A stretch of DNA of 64,000 bases, from NCBI RefSeq assembly GCF_001507435.1, contig NZ_LMWH01000172.1, positions 97,863-161,862 on the forward strand, written 5' to 3'. Position 1 is the first letter of the stretch; each line of letters opens with the position of its first letter. Position numbers and translations under genes: made by a program. The DNA is from Streptomyces sp. NRRL F-5122. Lineage in GTDB: Bacteria > Actinomycetota > Actinomycetes > Streptomycetales > Streptomycetaceae. The notes under the pieces were generated by a model that made no database searches, was not told the DNA's origin, and saw only the letters and a list, made by a program, of their open reading frames with translations. This document shows, in pieces, positions 9,971 through 19,274 of this stretch.

Positions 9971-10737
9971 GGCGTCGTGGTGGTCACCGCACGGAAGCCC
10001 AGACGGAGCAGGACGGGGGCGCTGTCGTCGGAAGCGTCGACATGGAGGTAGCGCACGCCCCGGTCGGCGGCGAGGCGGGCGCGGACCGCGACGAGGGCAC
10101 GGTAGATGCCCTTGCCCCGCCAGTCGGCCAGCGTCGAGCCGCCCCACAGACCGGCGAACTCCGTTCCGCGGCGGAAGACGAGCCAGGCCGCCGAGACGAC
10201 CTCCCCGTCCGCCTCCGCCACATGGATCGCGATCTCGTCGGGGGCGGCCGCGACCCGCCCGATCAGATCGTCCGCGAGCCGGCTCCAGTCCTCGCCCCAG
10301 ACGGCCGACTTCATCGCGGCGATGCGCCGCATGTCCGTGTCGGCTGTGACCCGCCGCACTGCGACGCCCCGTGGGAGGGCGGGCTGCCGCGCGGCCATCT
10401 CCTCGGTGCGTCCGATGAGCACCGTCTCCCGGTCCTCGGGCACGAACCCCGCGGCGCACAGCCGGTCGACGAGGTCGGCCGGGATGTCGTGCCCGCGCGT
10501 CTTCCACTCCAGCGCCTCGCCGCGCCCGGCGAAGTAGTCGCGTTGCCGGGCGATCAGCCGGTCCAGCTCCGCCCCGCGCACCTCGAGGTCGCGCGGCCCG
10601 CTGACCAGGCCCCGATGCTGACCGACGATCCGCAGCAGCGGTCCGTCGTGCTCGTGGACGACACCCACCACAGGGGTGGGCGGGGCGCCGCGCATCTGGT
10701 CGTCGTACGCGGCGAGCAGCATCTCCGTGTCTGTCAC
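9943..10737 (-). CDS. GNAT-family N-acetyltransferase
   Basis: 264 residues. The C-terminal ~100 residues carry the GNAT fold: motif A as STLADWRGKGIYRAL (acetyl-CoA pyrophosphate loop), then RYLHVDASDDSAPVLLRLGFRAV, typical of the last helix and strands. The N-terminal half is a degenerate repeat of the same fold or a separate domain (LLRIVGQHRGLVSGP...). The substrate is unknown. The start is GTG 10737; an ATG at 10722 is an alternative. It is divergent from lon. Confidence 0.87.
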   Translation of the reverse strand: MTDTEMLLAAYDDQMRGAPPTPVVGVVHEHDGPLLRIVGQHRGLVSGPRDLEVRGAELDRLIARQRDYFAGRGEALEWKTRGHDIPADLVDRLCAAGFVPEDRETVLIGRTEEMAARQPALPRGVAVRRVTADTDMRRIAAMKSAVWGEDWSRLADDLIGRVAAAPDEIAIHVAEADGEVVSAAWLVFRRGTEFAGLWGGSTLADWRGKGIYRALVAVRARLAADRGVRYLHVDASDDSAPVLLRLGFRAVTTTTPYVWTPPGS

Positions 10738-10972
10738 GGGGAGGCCGTAAGGCGGGCCGAGGGTGCCGGGGCAACTGCTTGCCGTCTCGGGAACGTCCGC
10801 GGGTGACCGGGCGGCCCGGCGGCGGTCGTGTGAGGCCCCGAGGGCCGGGAAGCCCTGTCGCCCCCCGGGCGTTGCAGCGGAGGGACGCCGCCGCGGACAG
10901 CGAACGCCCGGGGCCGTGGCCGGTGTGCCGCACCCCCGTCGACGTGCCGTTCACGGAGTCGGCAGACGCGAT

Positions 10973-10986
10973 CGCTCACAGCGAAC
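10973..10986 (-). promoter_or_regulatory. ClgR-binding site upstream of lon
   Basis: Read on the minus strand this is an exact match to GTTCGC-5N-GCG, the motif reported for ClgR, activator of clp and lon genes in Streptomyces lividans. It lies 75 bases before the lon ATG, in the region where ClgR footprints on lon are expected. Confidence 0.75.
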
Positions 10987-11018
10987 GCCTTCGGGGGAAC
11001 AATCGGATCCTCTCGAGC

Positions 11019-11039
11019 ATTGAGTCCGCATAGCTCAAC
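11019..11039 (+). promoter_or_regulatory. HAIR-like HspR operator before lon
   Basis: ATTGAGT-N7-GCTCAAC matches the HspR inverted repeat CTTGAGT-N7-ACTCAAG at 11 of 14 positions with exact spacing. It ends 21 bases before the lon start codon. In S. lividans lon belongs to the HspR regulon, so heat shock should relieve repression here. Confidence 0.72.
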
Positions 11040-11060
11040 TTGACTGCCGAAGGGGAGATC

Positions 11061-13478
11061 ATGGCTTCGACGTCCACACCGCTCACCCTGCCCGTGTTGC
11101 CGCTCGACGGTGAGGTCGTGCTGCCCGGGATGGTGGTTCCGCTGGACCTGAGCGATTCCGAGGTACGCGCGGCCGTGGAGGCCGCGCAGGCCGCTGCCCG
11201 GTCCGAGCCCGGGAAGCCCAGGGTCCTGCTGGTGCCGCGCATCGACGGGACGTACGCGAACACCGGTGTGCTCGGCACCGTCGAGCAGGTCGGCCGGCTG
11301 GCCGACGGTGACCCGGGCGCACTGATCCGCGGCCGCGGCCGTGTGAGGATCGGCGCCGGAACCACCGGCCCGGGCGGGGCGCTGTGGGTCGAGGGGACGC
11401 GGATCGACGAGAACGCGCCCGACCCGCTGCCGGGACATGCGACCGAACTGATCAAGGAATACAAGGCCCTTGCCACGACCTGGCTGAAGAAGCGTGGCGC
11501 CTGGCAGGTCGTGGACCGTGTCGAGGCGATCGACGACGTCTCAGCGCTCGCCGACAACTCGGGCTACTCGCCCTTCCTGACCGTCGAACAGAAGGTGGAG
11601 CTGCTGGAGACCGTCGACCCGGTCGCCCGGCTGAAGCTCGCCGTACAGCAACTTCGCGACCACCTCGCCGAACAGGATGTCGCGGAGTCCATCGCCAAGG
11701 ACGTCCAGGAGGGCGTCGACAAGCAGCAGCGCGAGTTCCTGCTGCGCCGCCAGCTGGAGGCCGTGCGCAAGGAGCTGCGCGAACTCAACGGCGAGGCCGG
11801 GGAAGGCGAGGAGACCGACGACTACCGGGCCCGTGTCGAGGCCGCCGACCTGCCGGAGAAGGTCCGTGAGGCCGCTCTGAAGGAGGTCGACAAGCTGGAG
11901 CGGTCGAGCGACCAGTCGCCCGAGGGGTCGTGGATCCGGACCTGGCTGGACACCGTGCTCGAACTGCCGTGGAACGAGCGCACCGAGGACGAGTACGACA
12001 TCCGCGGCGCAAAGACCGTCCTGGACGCCGAGCACGCGGGCCTGGAGGACGTGAAGGAGCGCATCACCGAGTACCTGGCGGTGCGCAAGCGGCGCGCCGA
12101 CCGGGGTCTGGGAGTCGTCGGCGGACGGCGCGGAGGCGCCGTTCTCGCCCTCGTCGGTCCGCCCGGTGTGGGCAAGACGAGCCTCGGCGAGTCGGTCGCG
12201 CACGCCATGGGGCGCAAGTTCGTGCGGGTCGCGCTCGGCGGCGTGCGCGACGAGGCGGAGATCCGCGGTCACCGGCGCACCTATGTGGGCGCCCTGCCGG
12301 GCCGCATCGTGCGCGCCATCAAGGAGGCCGGTTCGATGAACCCGGTCGTCCTGCTCGACGAGATCGACAAGGTGGGCTCGGACTTCCGGGGCGACCCGGC
12401 CGCCGCTCTGCTCGAGGTCCTGGACCCCGCGCAGAACCACACCTTCCGCGACCACTACCTCGAGGTCGAACTCGACCTGTCCGACGTGGTGTTCCTCGCG
12501 ACGGCGAATGTCCTCGAAGCCATCCCGGAGGCCCTGCTCGACCGTATGGAGCTGGTCCGCCTGGACGGCTACACCGAGGACGAGAAGGTCGTGATCGCCC
12601 GCGACCACCTGCTCCCGCGCCAGCTGGAGCGGGCGGGTCTGCACAAGGACGAGGTCACGCTCGACGAGGGCGCCCTGCGCAAGCTCGCCGGCGAGTACAC
12701 CAGGGAGGCGGGCGTCCGTAACCTGGAGCGCTCGATCGCCCGACTGCTGCGCAAGGTCGCGGCCCGGCACGAACTGGACGAGACGGAACTCCCGCTCACC
12801 GTCCGGGACGAGGACCTGCGTGCCCTGATCGGGCGTCCGCACCACGTGCCCGAGTCCGCCCAGGACCCGGCCGAGCGGCGGACGGCCGTCCCCGGTGTGG
12901 CGACCGGACTCGCGGTCACCGGCGCCGGCGGAGACGTCCTGTACGTGGAGGCGTCGCTCGCCGACCCGGAGACGGGCGCGGCGGGCCTGACCCTGACCGG
13001 TCAGCTCGGCGACGTGATGAAGGAGTCGGCGCAGATCGCGCTGAGCTTCCTGCGCTCCCACGGCGCCGAACTGGAACTGCCGGTCGGCGATCTGAAGGAC
13101 CGGGGTGTGCACATCCACTTCCCGGCGGGCGCGGTCCCCAAGGACGGCCCGAGCGCGGGCGTCACGATGACGACCGCACTGGCCTCGCTGCTGTCCGGCC
13201 GCCTGGTGCGTACGGACGTGGCGATGACCGGCGAGGTCTCGCTGACCGGCCGTGTGCTGCCCATCGGCGGGGTGAAGCAGAAGCTGCTCGCCGCGCACCG
13301 GGCCGGGGTGAGCACCGTCGTCATCCCCAAGCGCAACGAGCCCGACCTGGACGACGTCCCGGCCGAGGTGCTGGAGAAGCTGGACGTCCATGCCGTCACC
13401 GACGTCCGCCAGGTGCTGGAGCTGGCGCTCGCGCCGGCCACCAACGGCGCTGCGCCGGAGGTGCCGGTGGCGGCGTGA
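11061..13478 (+). CDS. lon: ATP-dependent Lon protease
   Basis: An 805-residue cytoplasmic AAA+ protease that degrades misfolded and regulatory proteins. The N-terminal substrate-binding domain spans ~10-210, a coiled region with KQQREFLLRRQLEAV follows, and the ATPase domain carries Walker A GPPGVGKTS near 367 and Walker B VVLLDEIDK. The C-terminal protease domain has the Ser/Lys dyad: Ser698 in KDGPSAG and Lys741 in GGVKQK. The ATG at 11061 follows AGGGGAG; an in-frame TTG at 11040 lies inside the HspR-type operator and is unlikely to be the start. ClgR (activation) and HspR (repression) sites upstream indicate stress control. Confidence 0.98.
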   Translation: MASTSTPLTLPVLPLDGEVVLPGMVVPLDLSDSEVRAAVEAAQAAARSEPGKPRVLLVPRIDGTYANTGVLGTVEQVGRLADGDPGALIRGRGRVRIGAGTTGPGGALWVEGTRIDENAPDPLPGHATELIKEYKALATTWLKKRGAWQVVDRVEAIDDVSALADNSGYSPFLTVEQKVELLETVDPVARLKLAVQQLRDHLAEQDVAESIAKDVQEGVDKQQREFLLRRQLEAVRKELRELNGEAGEGEETDDYRARVEAADLPEKVREAALKEVDKLERSSDQSPEGSWIRTWLDTVLELPWNERTEDEYDIRGAKTVLDAEHAGLEDVKERITEYLAVRKRRADRGLGVVGGRRGGAVLALVGPPGVGKTSLGESVAHAMGRKFVRVALGGVRDEAEIRGHRRTYVGALPGRIVRAIKEAGSMNPVVLLDEIDKVGSDFRGDPAAALLEVLDPAQNHTFRDHYLEVELDLSDVVFLATANVLEAIPEALLDRMELVRLDGYTEDEKVVIARDHLLPRQLERAGLHKDEVTLDEGALRKLAGEYTREAGVRNLERSIARLLRKVAARHELDETELPLTVRDEDLRALIGRPHHVPESAQDPAERRTAVPGVATGLAVTGAGGDVLYVEASLADPETGAAGLTLTGQLGDVMKESAQIALSFLRSHGAELELPVGDLKDRGVHIHFPAGAVPKDGPSAGVTMTTALASLLSGRLVRTDVAMTGEVSLTGRVLPIGGVKQKLLAAHRAGVSTVVIPKRNEPDLDDVPAEVLEKLDVHAVTDVRQVLELALAPATNGAAPEVPVAA

Positions 13479-13523
13479 CGCCGCGGACTCCGGTGGCGGC
13501 GTGACGGACGCCATCGGACGACG

Positions 13524-13560
13524 CGAAGGCCCGGGTCCCGTGCGGGAGTCCGGGCCTTCG
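13524..13560. terminator. Bidirectional stem-loop after lon
   Basis: CGAAGGCCCGG (13524-13534) pairs perfectly with CCGGGCCTTCG (13550-13560) around a 15-base loop. It lies between the convergent lon and lysozyme genes. Confidence 0.85.
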
Positions 13561-13576
13561 CCGTGCCGTGGGGGAC

Positions 13577-14395
13577 TCAGCCGTTGGCGAGCGCCTGCAC
13601 CCGGTCCAGGGCCCCGTTGAACTTGTCGTGGTCCCCGACCGTCGGGCCGGACGAGGTGTACTGCCACATCGTGTAGTAGCCCCAGCCGGCCGGGAGCGTG
13701 CCCGGGGCGGAGGCGTACCGCGCGATCCACAGCGGGTTGGCGGCGGCGAAGCCGCCGTAGTTGCCGGTGCACTGCGTCCACCAGCTGGTGGCCGTGTAGA
13801 TGACGGCGTCCCGGCCGGTGCGCGCCTTGTAGGTGTTCAGGAAGTCGGCGATCCAGCTGACCATCGCGCTCGCCGACTTGCCGTAGCAGGCGTCGCCGTA
13901 CGGGTTCCACTCGATGTCGAGCGTGCCCGGCAGCGTCCTGCCGTCCCGTGACCAGCCGCCGCCGTGGTCGACGAAGTAGTTGGCCTGGGTGGCGCCGCTC
14001 GTGGTGTCCGGGGTGGCGAAGTGGTAGGCGCCGCGGATCATGCCGACGCCGTACGAACCGTTGTACTGCTGGGCGAAGTAGGGGTTCGTGTAGTACGTCC
14101 CTTCCGTCGCCTTCGTGTAGGCCCAGCGGACGCCGCTGCTCCACAGCGTCGACCAGGCGACATTGCCCTGGTAGCCCGAGACGTCCACGCCTTCGGTCTG
14201 GGCGGCGGCGGCGCTGCGGGAGGCGCTGCCCCCGCCGTCGTGCGCCAGGACGCCCATACCCATGTGCGCGGTGCCACGGGCGGGTGTGCCGGCCTCGGCC
14301 GGCTGGGTGAACATCAGGGAGAACGCGGCGAGCAGGAGTCCGGCCGCGAACAGGCGGCGCGGGCGTCGGACCGATCCGGATCTGTGCACGAGCAT
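13577..14395 (-). CDS. Secreted GH25 lysozyme
   Basis: 272 residues. The signal peptide has basic residues (RRPRR) then a hydrophobic core, with likely cleavage after an Ala near residue 36 (AEA). The mature protein is a glycoside hydrolase family 25 domain: EGVDVSGYQGNVAW at the first strand, TKATEGTYYTNPYF, RGAYHFA, the catalytic DIEWNP motif and the closing MWQYTSSG. Such enzymes cleave beta-1,4 bonds of peptidoglycan outside the cell. The ATG at 14395 follows GGAGG; upstream in-frame codons would put a long leader before the signal peptide. It is divergent from a MarR gene. Confidence 0.93.
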   Translation of the reverse strand: MLVHRSGSVRRPRRLFAAGLLLAAFSLMFTQPAEAGTPARGTAHMGMGVLAHDGGGSASRSAAAAQTEGVDVSGYQGNVAWSTLWSSGVRWAYTKATEGTYYTNPYFAQQYNGSYGVGMIRGAYHFATPDTTSGATQANYFVDHGGGWSRDGRTLPGTLDIEWNPYGDACYGKSASAMVSWIADFLNTYKARTGRDAVIYTATSWWTQCTGNYGGFAAANPLWIARYASAPGTLPAGWGYYTMWQYTSSGPTVGDHDKFNGALDRVQALANG

Positions 14396-14673
14396 GACGT
14401 GCCTCCGAAAGGCTCGGTGGAGCTCGGTGGGGGATGCGCTCGGGCATGCCCTGTGCCGGGGAGTGCGGGGCCGCGGGGCGTCGTCGGCCCGTCGGCGGTG
14501 GCGTGGGCATGCCAGGAAGGATCTGGTATGGAAGCTACGCATGCGGGCGCCGGGCTGGGAAGGGGGGCGGAGGACGCCGTTGGTCTACGCCTGCGAAATA
14601 CTGACGGAGCTGCGGCAATGGCGACGTTTGGCAGAAACTTTCAGGAACGGGAAACCGGGGCAGGGGAGCTGAC

Positions 14674-15180
14674 GTGCACGAGCGCGGAAACGGTGAGGGA
14701 CGTCCGGTCGAACCCGGTGCGTCGGGAAGCGGTGTGGACCACACCGGTGCGGACCGGGAGTTCCTCTCCCTGGAGCGCGAACTCACGGTGTTCCTGCGGC
14801 GGGCCCGGGCCAACCAGGGCGAGATGGCCCGCGAGGTGCACCCGGACCTCGAGCCCGCGGCGTACGGCCTCCTGGTCCGTCTGGACGAGTACGGCCGGCA
14901 GCGCGCGACGGAGCTCGCGGCCTATATCGGCGTGGGCAAGGCCACCATGTCCCGTCAGCTGCGGGCCCTGGAGGAACTGGGCCTGGTCGCCCGTGAGCCG
15001 GACCCGGCGGACGGCCGGGCGTGGCTGGTCCACCTCACCGAGGAGGGACGCAGCCGTGTCGGCAACGTGCGCGACGCCCGCCGTGCGCGGTACGTGCGGG
15101 AGCTGTCCCACTGGGACCGGCGCGAGGTGGCGGAACTGGCCCGTCTGCTCAACCAGTTGAACCGGAGCATGGAGAAGTAG
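14674..15180 (+). CDS. MarR-family transcriptional regulator
   Basis: 168 residues with a central winged helix-turn-helix: AYGLLVRLDEYGRQRATELAAYIGVGKATMSRQLRALEELGLVAREPDPADGRAWLVHLTEEG, i.e. helix, recognition helix and wing with the conserved D-x-R. The flanking helices form the dimer interface. The GTG start follows AGGGGAG. The 278-base space to the divergent lysozyme gene should hold promoters for both. The ligand is unknown; control of the lysozyme gene is only a guess from position. Confidence 0.9.
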   Translation: MHERGNGEGRPVEPGASGSGVDHTGADREFLSLERELTVFLRRARANQGEMAREVHPDLEPAAYGLLVRLDEYGRQRATELAAYIGVGKATMSRQLRALEELGLVAREPDPADGRAWLVHLTEEGRSRVGNVRDARRARYVRELSHWDRREVAELARLLNQLNRSMEK

Positions 15181-15198
15181 CCCGCGGGGCGGCGTCCC

Positions 15199-15987
15199 TC
15201 ACAGCTCCACGTGCACCACCGTCGCGTCGTCGTGCGTCTTGCTGCGGCCCAGATACGCCCGCTCCTCGCGATCGCCGGCCTCCAGCGCCCGTACGCGCTC
15301 CACGAGTCCCGCCGCCCCCTCCCTGCGCACCAGCGCCAGCAGATCGGTCCAGTCGCCCCGGCGGAACTTCTCCGTCCAGCGGGTCGCGCCGTCGGTGAGG
15401 GCCGTGAGGGCGCGCACCGCCGTGCGCGGCAGTTCGCCGGTGACCGCGCGGGCCGCCACCGACGGGTCCGCCGCCGCGGTGAAGAAGCCCCCCTCCTTGT
15501 TGCGGACCGTGGCGTCCGCGATCGCCTCCGTCGCCAGACTGCCGCGCGGGACCCGGGCCAGCCGGTCGTCCAGCAGGCCGGTGACCGTGCCGTCGGTCGT
15601 CTCGGCCAGAAGTGCCGAGTCGGAGAGGACCAGATACTCCACCGCGGACGCGGACCAGCGGGCGAGGACCACGGTTGCCTGAGGGGTGCGCGGGTGAGAA
15701 AGGTCACAGGTGGCCGCGTGGGAGTCGGCGGTGCGCCGGATCGCGTGGGAAAGGATCTCGGTCAGCGTCAGATCCCGGCGGGAAACGGACAGTTCGGTCA
15801 GTGCGCCGCCGAGTCGTGAGCAGAACCAGGGGACGGAATGGAGACAGCCGTCGTCGCCCTGTGGAGGGGTGACCCCGTCGAGAACGACCAGTGCACCGCC
15901 CTGACCGGACGCCGGTAGCGCGAGTGCGGCGAAGTCCTCGTTGGAGCGGGCCGGATCGCCGGGCTCGGAAATGAGGTCGGTACGCAT
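15199..15987 (-). CDS. PP2C-like protein phosphatase domain protein
   Basis: 262 residues with the order of PP2C motifs: a Glu/Asn-Glu pair after the first strand (SNEDFAAL), a metal-binding Asp in VVLDGVTPP (DGVT where canonical enzymes have DGHGG), a YLVLSDSALL strand, ALTDGATR (the usual LTDG) and a final THDDATVVHV (the DD pair). The metal ligands are largely present although the motifs are divergent, so Ser/Thr phosphatase activity is plausible and unproven. The start is ATG 15987; the frame is open a further 16 codons. It converges with the MarR gene and faces away from the conservon. Confidence 0.78.
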   Translation of the reverse strand: MRTDLISEPGDPARSNEDFAALALPASGQGGALVVLDGVTPPQGDDGCLHSVPWFCSRLGGALTELSVSRRDLTLTEILSHAIRRTADSHAATCDLSHPRTPQATVVLARWSASAVEYLVLSDSALLAETTDGTVTGLLDDRLARVPRGSLATEAIADATVRNKEGGFFTAAADPSVAARAVTGELPRTAVRALTALTDGATRWTEKFRRGDWTDLLALVRREGAAGLVERVRALEAGDREERAYLGRSKTHDDATVVHVEL

Positions 15988-16346
15988 TCGGCCAGTCTGC
16001 ACGAGCCCTTCACAAGGTCCACAGGGGGCTGGCAACGGTTGCCGAATCGGTGCGACCGACCAGGTCAGGCGCCTGGTTTGGCATGGAATGATCGGCTCCG
16101 GTGAAGCGTGGTGGCGAATATTGCCAAAGTGAGCCGCCGACGTCCAACCGGCCCGCCGGGGAGATCCTCTGCGGGGGCGCGAGGAACTTGCCCGCCAACT
16201 CGTCGCCGATGTTCACTCCTTCGGGTGGCGGGTCAGGCGAAGCAGGACCTCTGTCCACCGGCACTGGGAGGGTCGGAAGCCGTCGTACCGGGTCGACGCC
16301 CCAGCTGACGGGCCGTCACCCGAGCCCATGGGTAAACGAGTCAGGA
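15988..16346. other. Upstream region of the conservon operon
   Basis: A 359-base divergent intergenic region. The plus frame of the kinase is open through most of it (possible starts at 16101 and 16209), so the kinase could be longer; the predicted sequence there is unlike a protein. No operator-like repeat was recognised. Promoters for both flanking genes must lie here. Confidence 0.4.
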
Positions 16347-19274
16347 ATGCGAGCACCGGTGCAGAAGAAGCGGCCTCGGCGCACAGGCAGGCAGACGACC
16401 CCCGAACGGGACACCTCGTCCGACTCCACGGGCAGCGGCCGTCCCGCCCATGTGCGCAATCGGCTTATCGTCGCGGTGGCCGTGGTGGCCGCCGCGATCG
16501 CGGCGGCCGGGGCGCCCAGCGTCATCGGCGCGTCCGGCCGGCTCAACGACGCCCAGAATCTGGTGACGCTCGCCGAGCAGACGCAGGACGCCCTCACGCT
16601 GGCCCATTCGCTGGCCGACGAGCGCGACGGGGTCACCACGTGGGTGGCCGCCGGACGGCCCAAGTCCGGGGCGCCCGAGGAACAGCAGAGCACCCGGGTC
16701 GACCGGGAGATCGAGGATCTGCGGGCCGACCCGGACATTCCGGTGGCGCTCCGCAAGGACCTCGACGACGTGGGCGCCGTGCGGCGGTCGGCGCTCGTCG
16801 GGAAGAGCAGCGCGCTCGACGCGCACCAGGCGTACTCCGCGGCCATCACGGAGCTGCACGCCCTCGCCGAGCAGCTGGCCGAGAAGATGTCGTCCCACGG
16901 GGGCTCCGGCGCCTACGCACTCGCCCGGCTCGACAGCGCCGTGCAGCAGTCCGCCGCGGCCCGGGGCCTGCTGGTCGCGGCCCTGAACATCCCGCGCACC
17001 ACCCAGACGGTCATCGACCCGATCACGGGTCTGCCGACCACCACGACGAGTTCCTCGGACGCCGACACCAAGCAGCGGGACGCCCTCACGGCCGCCGCCC
17101 AGCAGGCCGCCGTCCGCTCCGACGCCGGCGTCGCCGACTTCCACGACAACGGGACCGAGAAGGCCCGGAACTCCTACGACTCCACGGTCACCGGCCCCGA
17201 GGTCACCTCCGCCGAGAAGTACCTCAAGGCGCTCACCGACCAGCCCACCCTCTCCGACGGCGACCTCGGTTTCAGCGCAAAGAAGGTCGAGGCGGCCCTG
17301 TCCGCCCGCGTCGACCTGATGCGCGGCGTCGAGTCCTCGCTGTACGAGAACCGCAGCAAGGACCTCGCCCAGCTGCGCGACGACGCCGTCACCGTGCTGG
17401 AGATCCGTATCGCGCTGCTCGGCGCGCTCATGCTCGTAGCCGTCGGTATCGCCACGGCCATGGCCCGCAGCCTCACCCGGCCCCTGGCGGTCCTGCGCAT
17501 CGGCTCGGCCAGGGTGGCCGCGGACCCGGCCGCCGAGGAGCCGGTGAAGTTCACCGGGCGCAACGACGAGTTCGCCCAGGTCGTCCGCTCGGTCAACGCC
17601 CTGCACGCGCACGCCGTCGCCCTCCAGGAGCGTCTGACCACCCTGGAGTCCGACCGCAAGCACCTGGTCGGCCAGCGGCAGAGCATGGCCGACGAACGCT
17701 CCAAGCTGCGCACCGAGCTCACCGAGGCCTCCGCCCACCTCGAGCAGGTCCGGCACAGCATCCACGGCACCTTCGTCAATCTCGCCCTGCGCACCCTCGG
17801 CCTGGTCGAGCGGCAGCTCACGGTCATCGAGGGGCTGGAGGAGCGCGAGCAGGACCCCGAGCGGCTCTCCACGCTCTTCAAGCTCGACCACTTCGCCACG
17901 GTGATGCGGCGCCACAGCGAGAACCTCCTCGTCCTGGCCGGCACCGAGCACGTCCAGCAGCACGCCGGGCCCGTGCCGCTCGTGGACGTCGTGCGCGCCG
18001 CCGTCAGCGAGATCGAGCGCTACGAGCGGGTCCGGATCGCCGCGCTCCCGCCGCACGCGCACATCGCGGGGTTCGCCGCCGACGACCTCTCGCACCTGGT
18101 CGCCGAGCTCCTGGAGAACGCCACCTCGTTCTCGCCGCCCGACGTCCCTGTCGAGGTCTCCGGCTGGCTCCTGGAGAGCGGCGAGGTGATGCTCTCCGTC
18201 CAGGACGAGGGCATCGGCATGAGCGGCGAGCGGATGAGCCGGCTCAACGAGCGGCTCGCCGAATTCGAGCCGGACGACGCCTACGACCAGGAGGGCGGGG
18301 AGGGCGGCCTCGGGCTCGGCCTGTACGTGGTGGCCCGCCTCGCCCACCGGCACGGCGTCCGCGTCCGGCTGCGCGAGCAGAAGCAGGGCGGTGTCGCGGC
18401 GGTCGTCGTCCTGCCCAAGCCCCTGCTGGCCGCGGCCCCGGCGGCCGCGGTGCCCGTCGCGGGCCCCGCGACGGCGGGCGCGCACAACACGTCCCTGCCC
18501 GGCGCCGACGCCGAAGCCAACTCGAACGTCCTCAGCAGCCGTGCGCGGATGACGGTCCGGGATCCCGAAGGGGACGAGGACCCGCTGATCGCCGCGGCGG
18601 AACAGGCCGTGCGCGAGCGCGAGGAGAGCCCCCTCGCCCAGGAGCCCGCACGGGACCGGCAGGCGCTGCCGCGGCGCGGCGCCGGCGCGGCGGAGGAGCC
18701 CGCGCAGGAGGCCGGATCCGTACCGGAGGCCGAGCCCGCGTGGAAGCCCGCCTCGAGCGCGCCCGAGCCGTTCGCGGAGACCGGCCCGGAGACCACGATG
18801 GAGCTGCTGCTCCCCTCGCCCAGGGGGGACGAACCGGTGTCCGGCCCCACCGCAGGCATCCCGGCCCAGGCTTCGGCCGACCCGTACGCCATAGGGCCCG
18901 ACGCCCATGCCCGCGCCGGCGACGAGGGCGAGCCTCGGCACGCTCCGGCACCGCAGGAGTCCCAGGAGCCGCAGGACGATCCCGAGGCGACGCGGGTCAC
19001 GGCCAAGGGCCTTCCCAAGCGCACCCCGAAGATCTCCGCCCCCGCACCGGCCGCGCGGCAGCGGGCCGGCGGTGTGGACGCCGAGGCGCTGCGCCGCAGG
19101 CTCGGCGGTTTCCACCGCGGCGCCAAGGAGGGCTACCGCCACAGCGAGGCGGAGGCCTCCGAGAGGACCGGCGAGACGAGGGAACCGGTGCAACGGCCCA
19201 CGCACACGGCTGAACCCGGCACGGCACAGGACGTAGAAGCATCGGGGGGCACCGTCGAGGAGGCAAGCAGTTGA
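16347..19274 (+). CDS. Conservon sensor kinase-like protein (CvnA type)
   Basis: About 975 residues. A basic N-terminus precedes a first membrane segment (~35-60) and an extracellular nitrate/nitrite-sensing-like helical domain (~60-350). A second membrane segment (~352-373), a HAMP linker and a long coiled coil follow. The ATPase domain has HLVAELLENATSFS, QDEGIGM and GGLGLGLYVVA. The last ~280 residues are Ala/Pro/Glu-rich and disordered. The H-box is not the classic HELRTP, as is usual for this family. It is the first gene of a conservon and overlaps the next gene by four bases. CvnA proteins are thought to transmit membrane signals to the GTPase module. The start is uncertain: ATG 16347 or GTG 16359. 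Confidence 0.88.
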   Translation: MRAPVQKKRPRRTGRQTTPERDTSSDSTGSGRPAHVRNRLIVAVAVVAAAIAAAGAPSVIGASGRLNDAQNLVTLAEQTQDALTLAHSLADERDGVTTWVAAGRPKSGAPEEQQSTRVDREIEDLRADPDIPVALRKDLDDVGAVRRSALVGKSSALDAHQAYSAAITELHALAEQLAEKMSSHGGSGAYALARLDSAVQQSAAARGLLVAALNIPRTTQTVIDPITGLPTTTTSSSDADTKQRDALTAAAQQAAVRSDAGVADFHDNGTEKARNSYDSTVTGPEVTSAEKYLKALTDQPTLSDGDLGFSAKKVEAALSARVDLMRGVESSLYENRSKDLAQLRDDAVTVLEIRIALLGALMLVAVGIATAMARSLTRPLAVLRIGSARVAADPAAEEPVKFTGRNDEFAQVVRSVNALHAHAVALQERLTTLESDRKHLVGQRQSMADERSKLRTELTEASAHLEQVRHSIHGTFVNLALRTLGLVERQLTVIEGLEEREQDPERLSTLFKLDHFATVMRRHSENLLVLAGTEHVQQHAGPVPLVDVVRAAVSEIERYERVRIAALPPHAHIAGFAADDLSHLVAELLENATSFSPPDVPVEVSGWLLESGEVMLSVQDEGIGMSGERMSRLNERLAEFEPDDAYDQEGGEGGLGLGLYVVARLAHRHGVRVRLREQKQGGVAAVVVLPKPLLAAAPAAAVPVAGPATAGAHNTSLPGADAEANSNVLSSRARMTVRDPEGDEDPLIAAAEQAVREREESPLAQEPARDRQALPRRGAGAAEEPAQEAGSVPEAEPAWKPASSAPEPFAETGPETTMELLLPSPRGDEPVSGPTAGIPAQASADPYAIGPDAHARAGDEGEPRHAPAPQESQEPQDDPEATRVTAKGLPKRTPKISAPAPAARQRAGGVDAEALRRRLGGFHRGAKEGYRHSEAEASERTGETREPVQRPTHTAEPGTAQDVEASGGTVEEASS

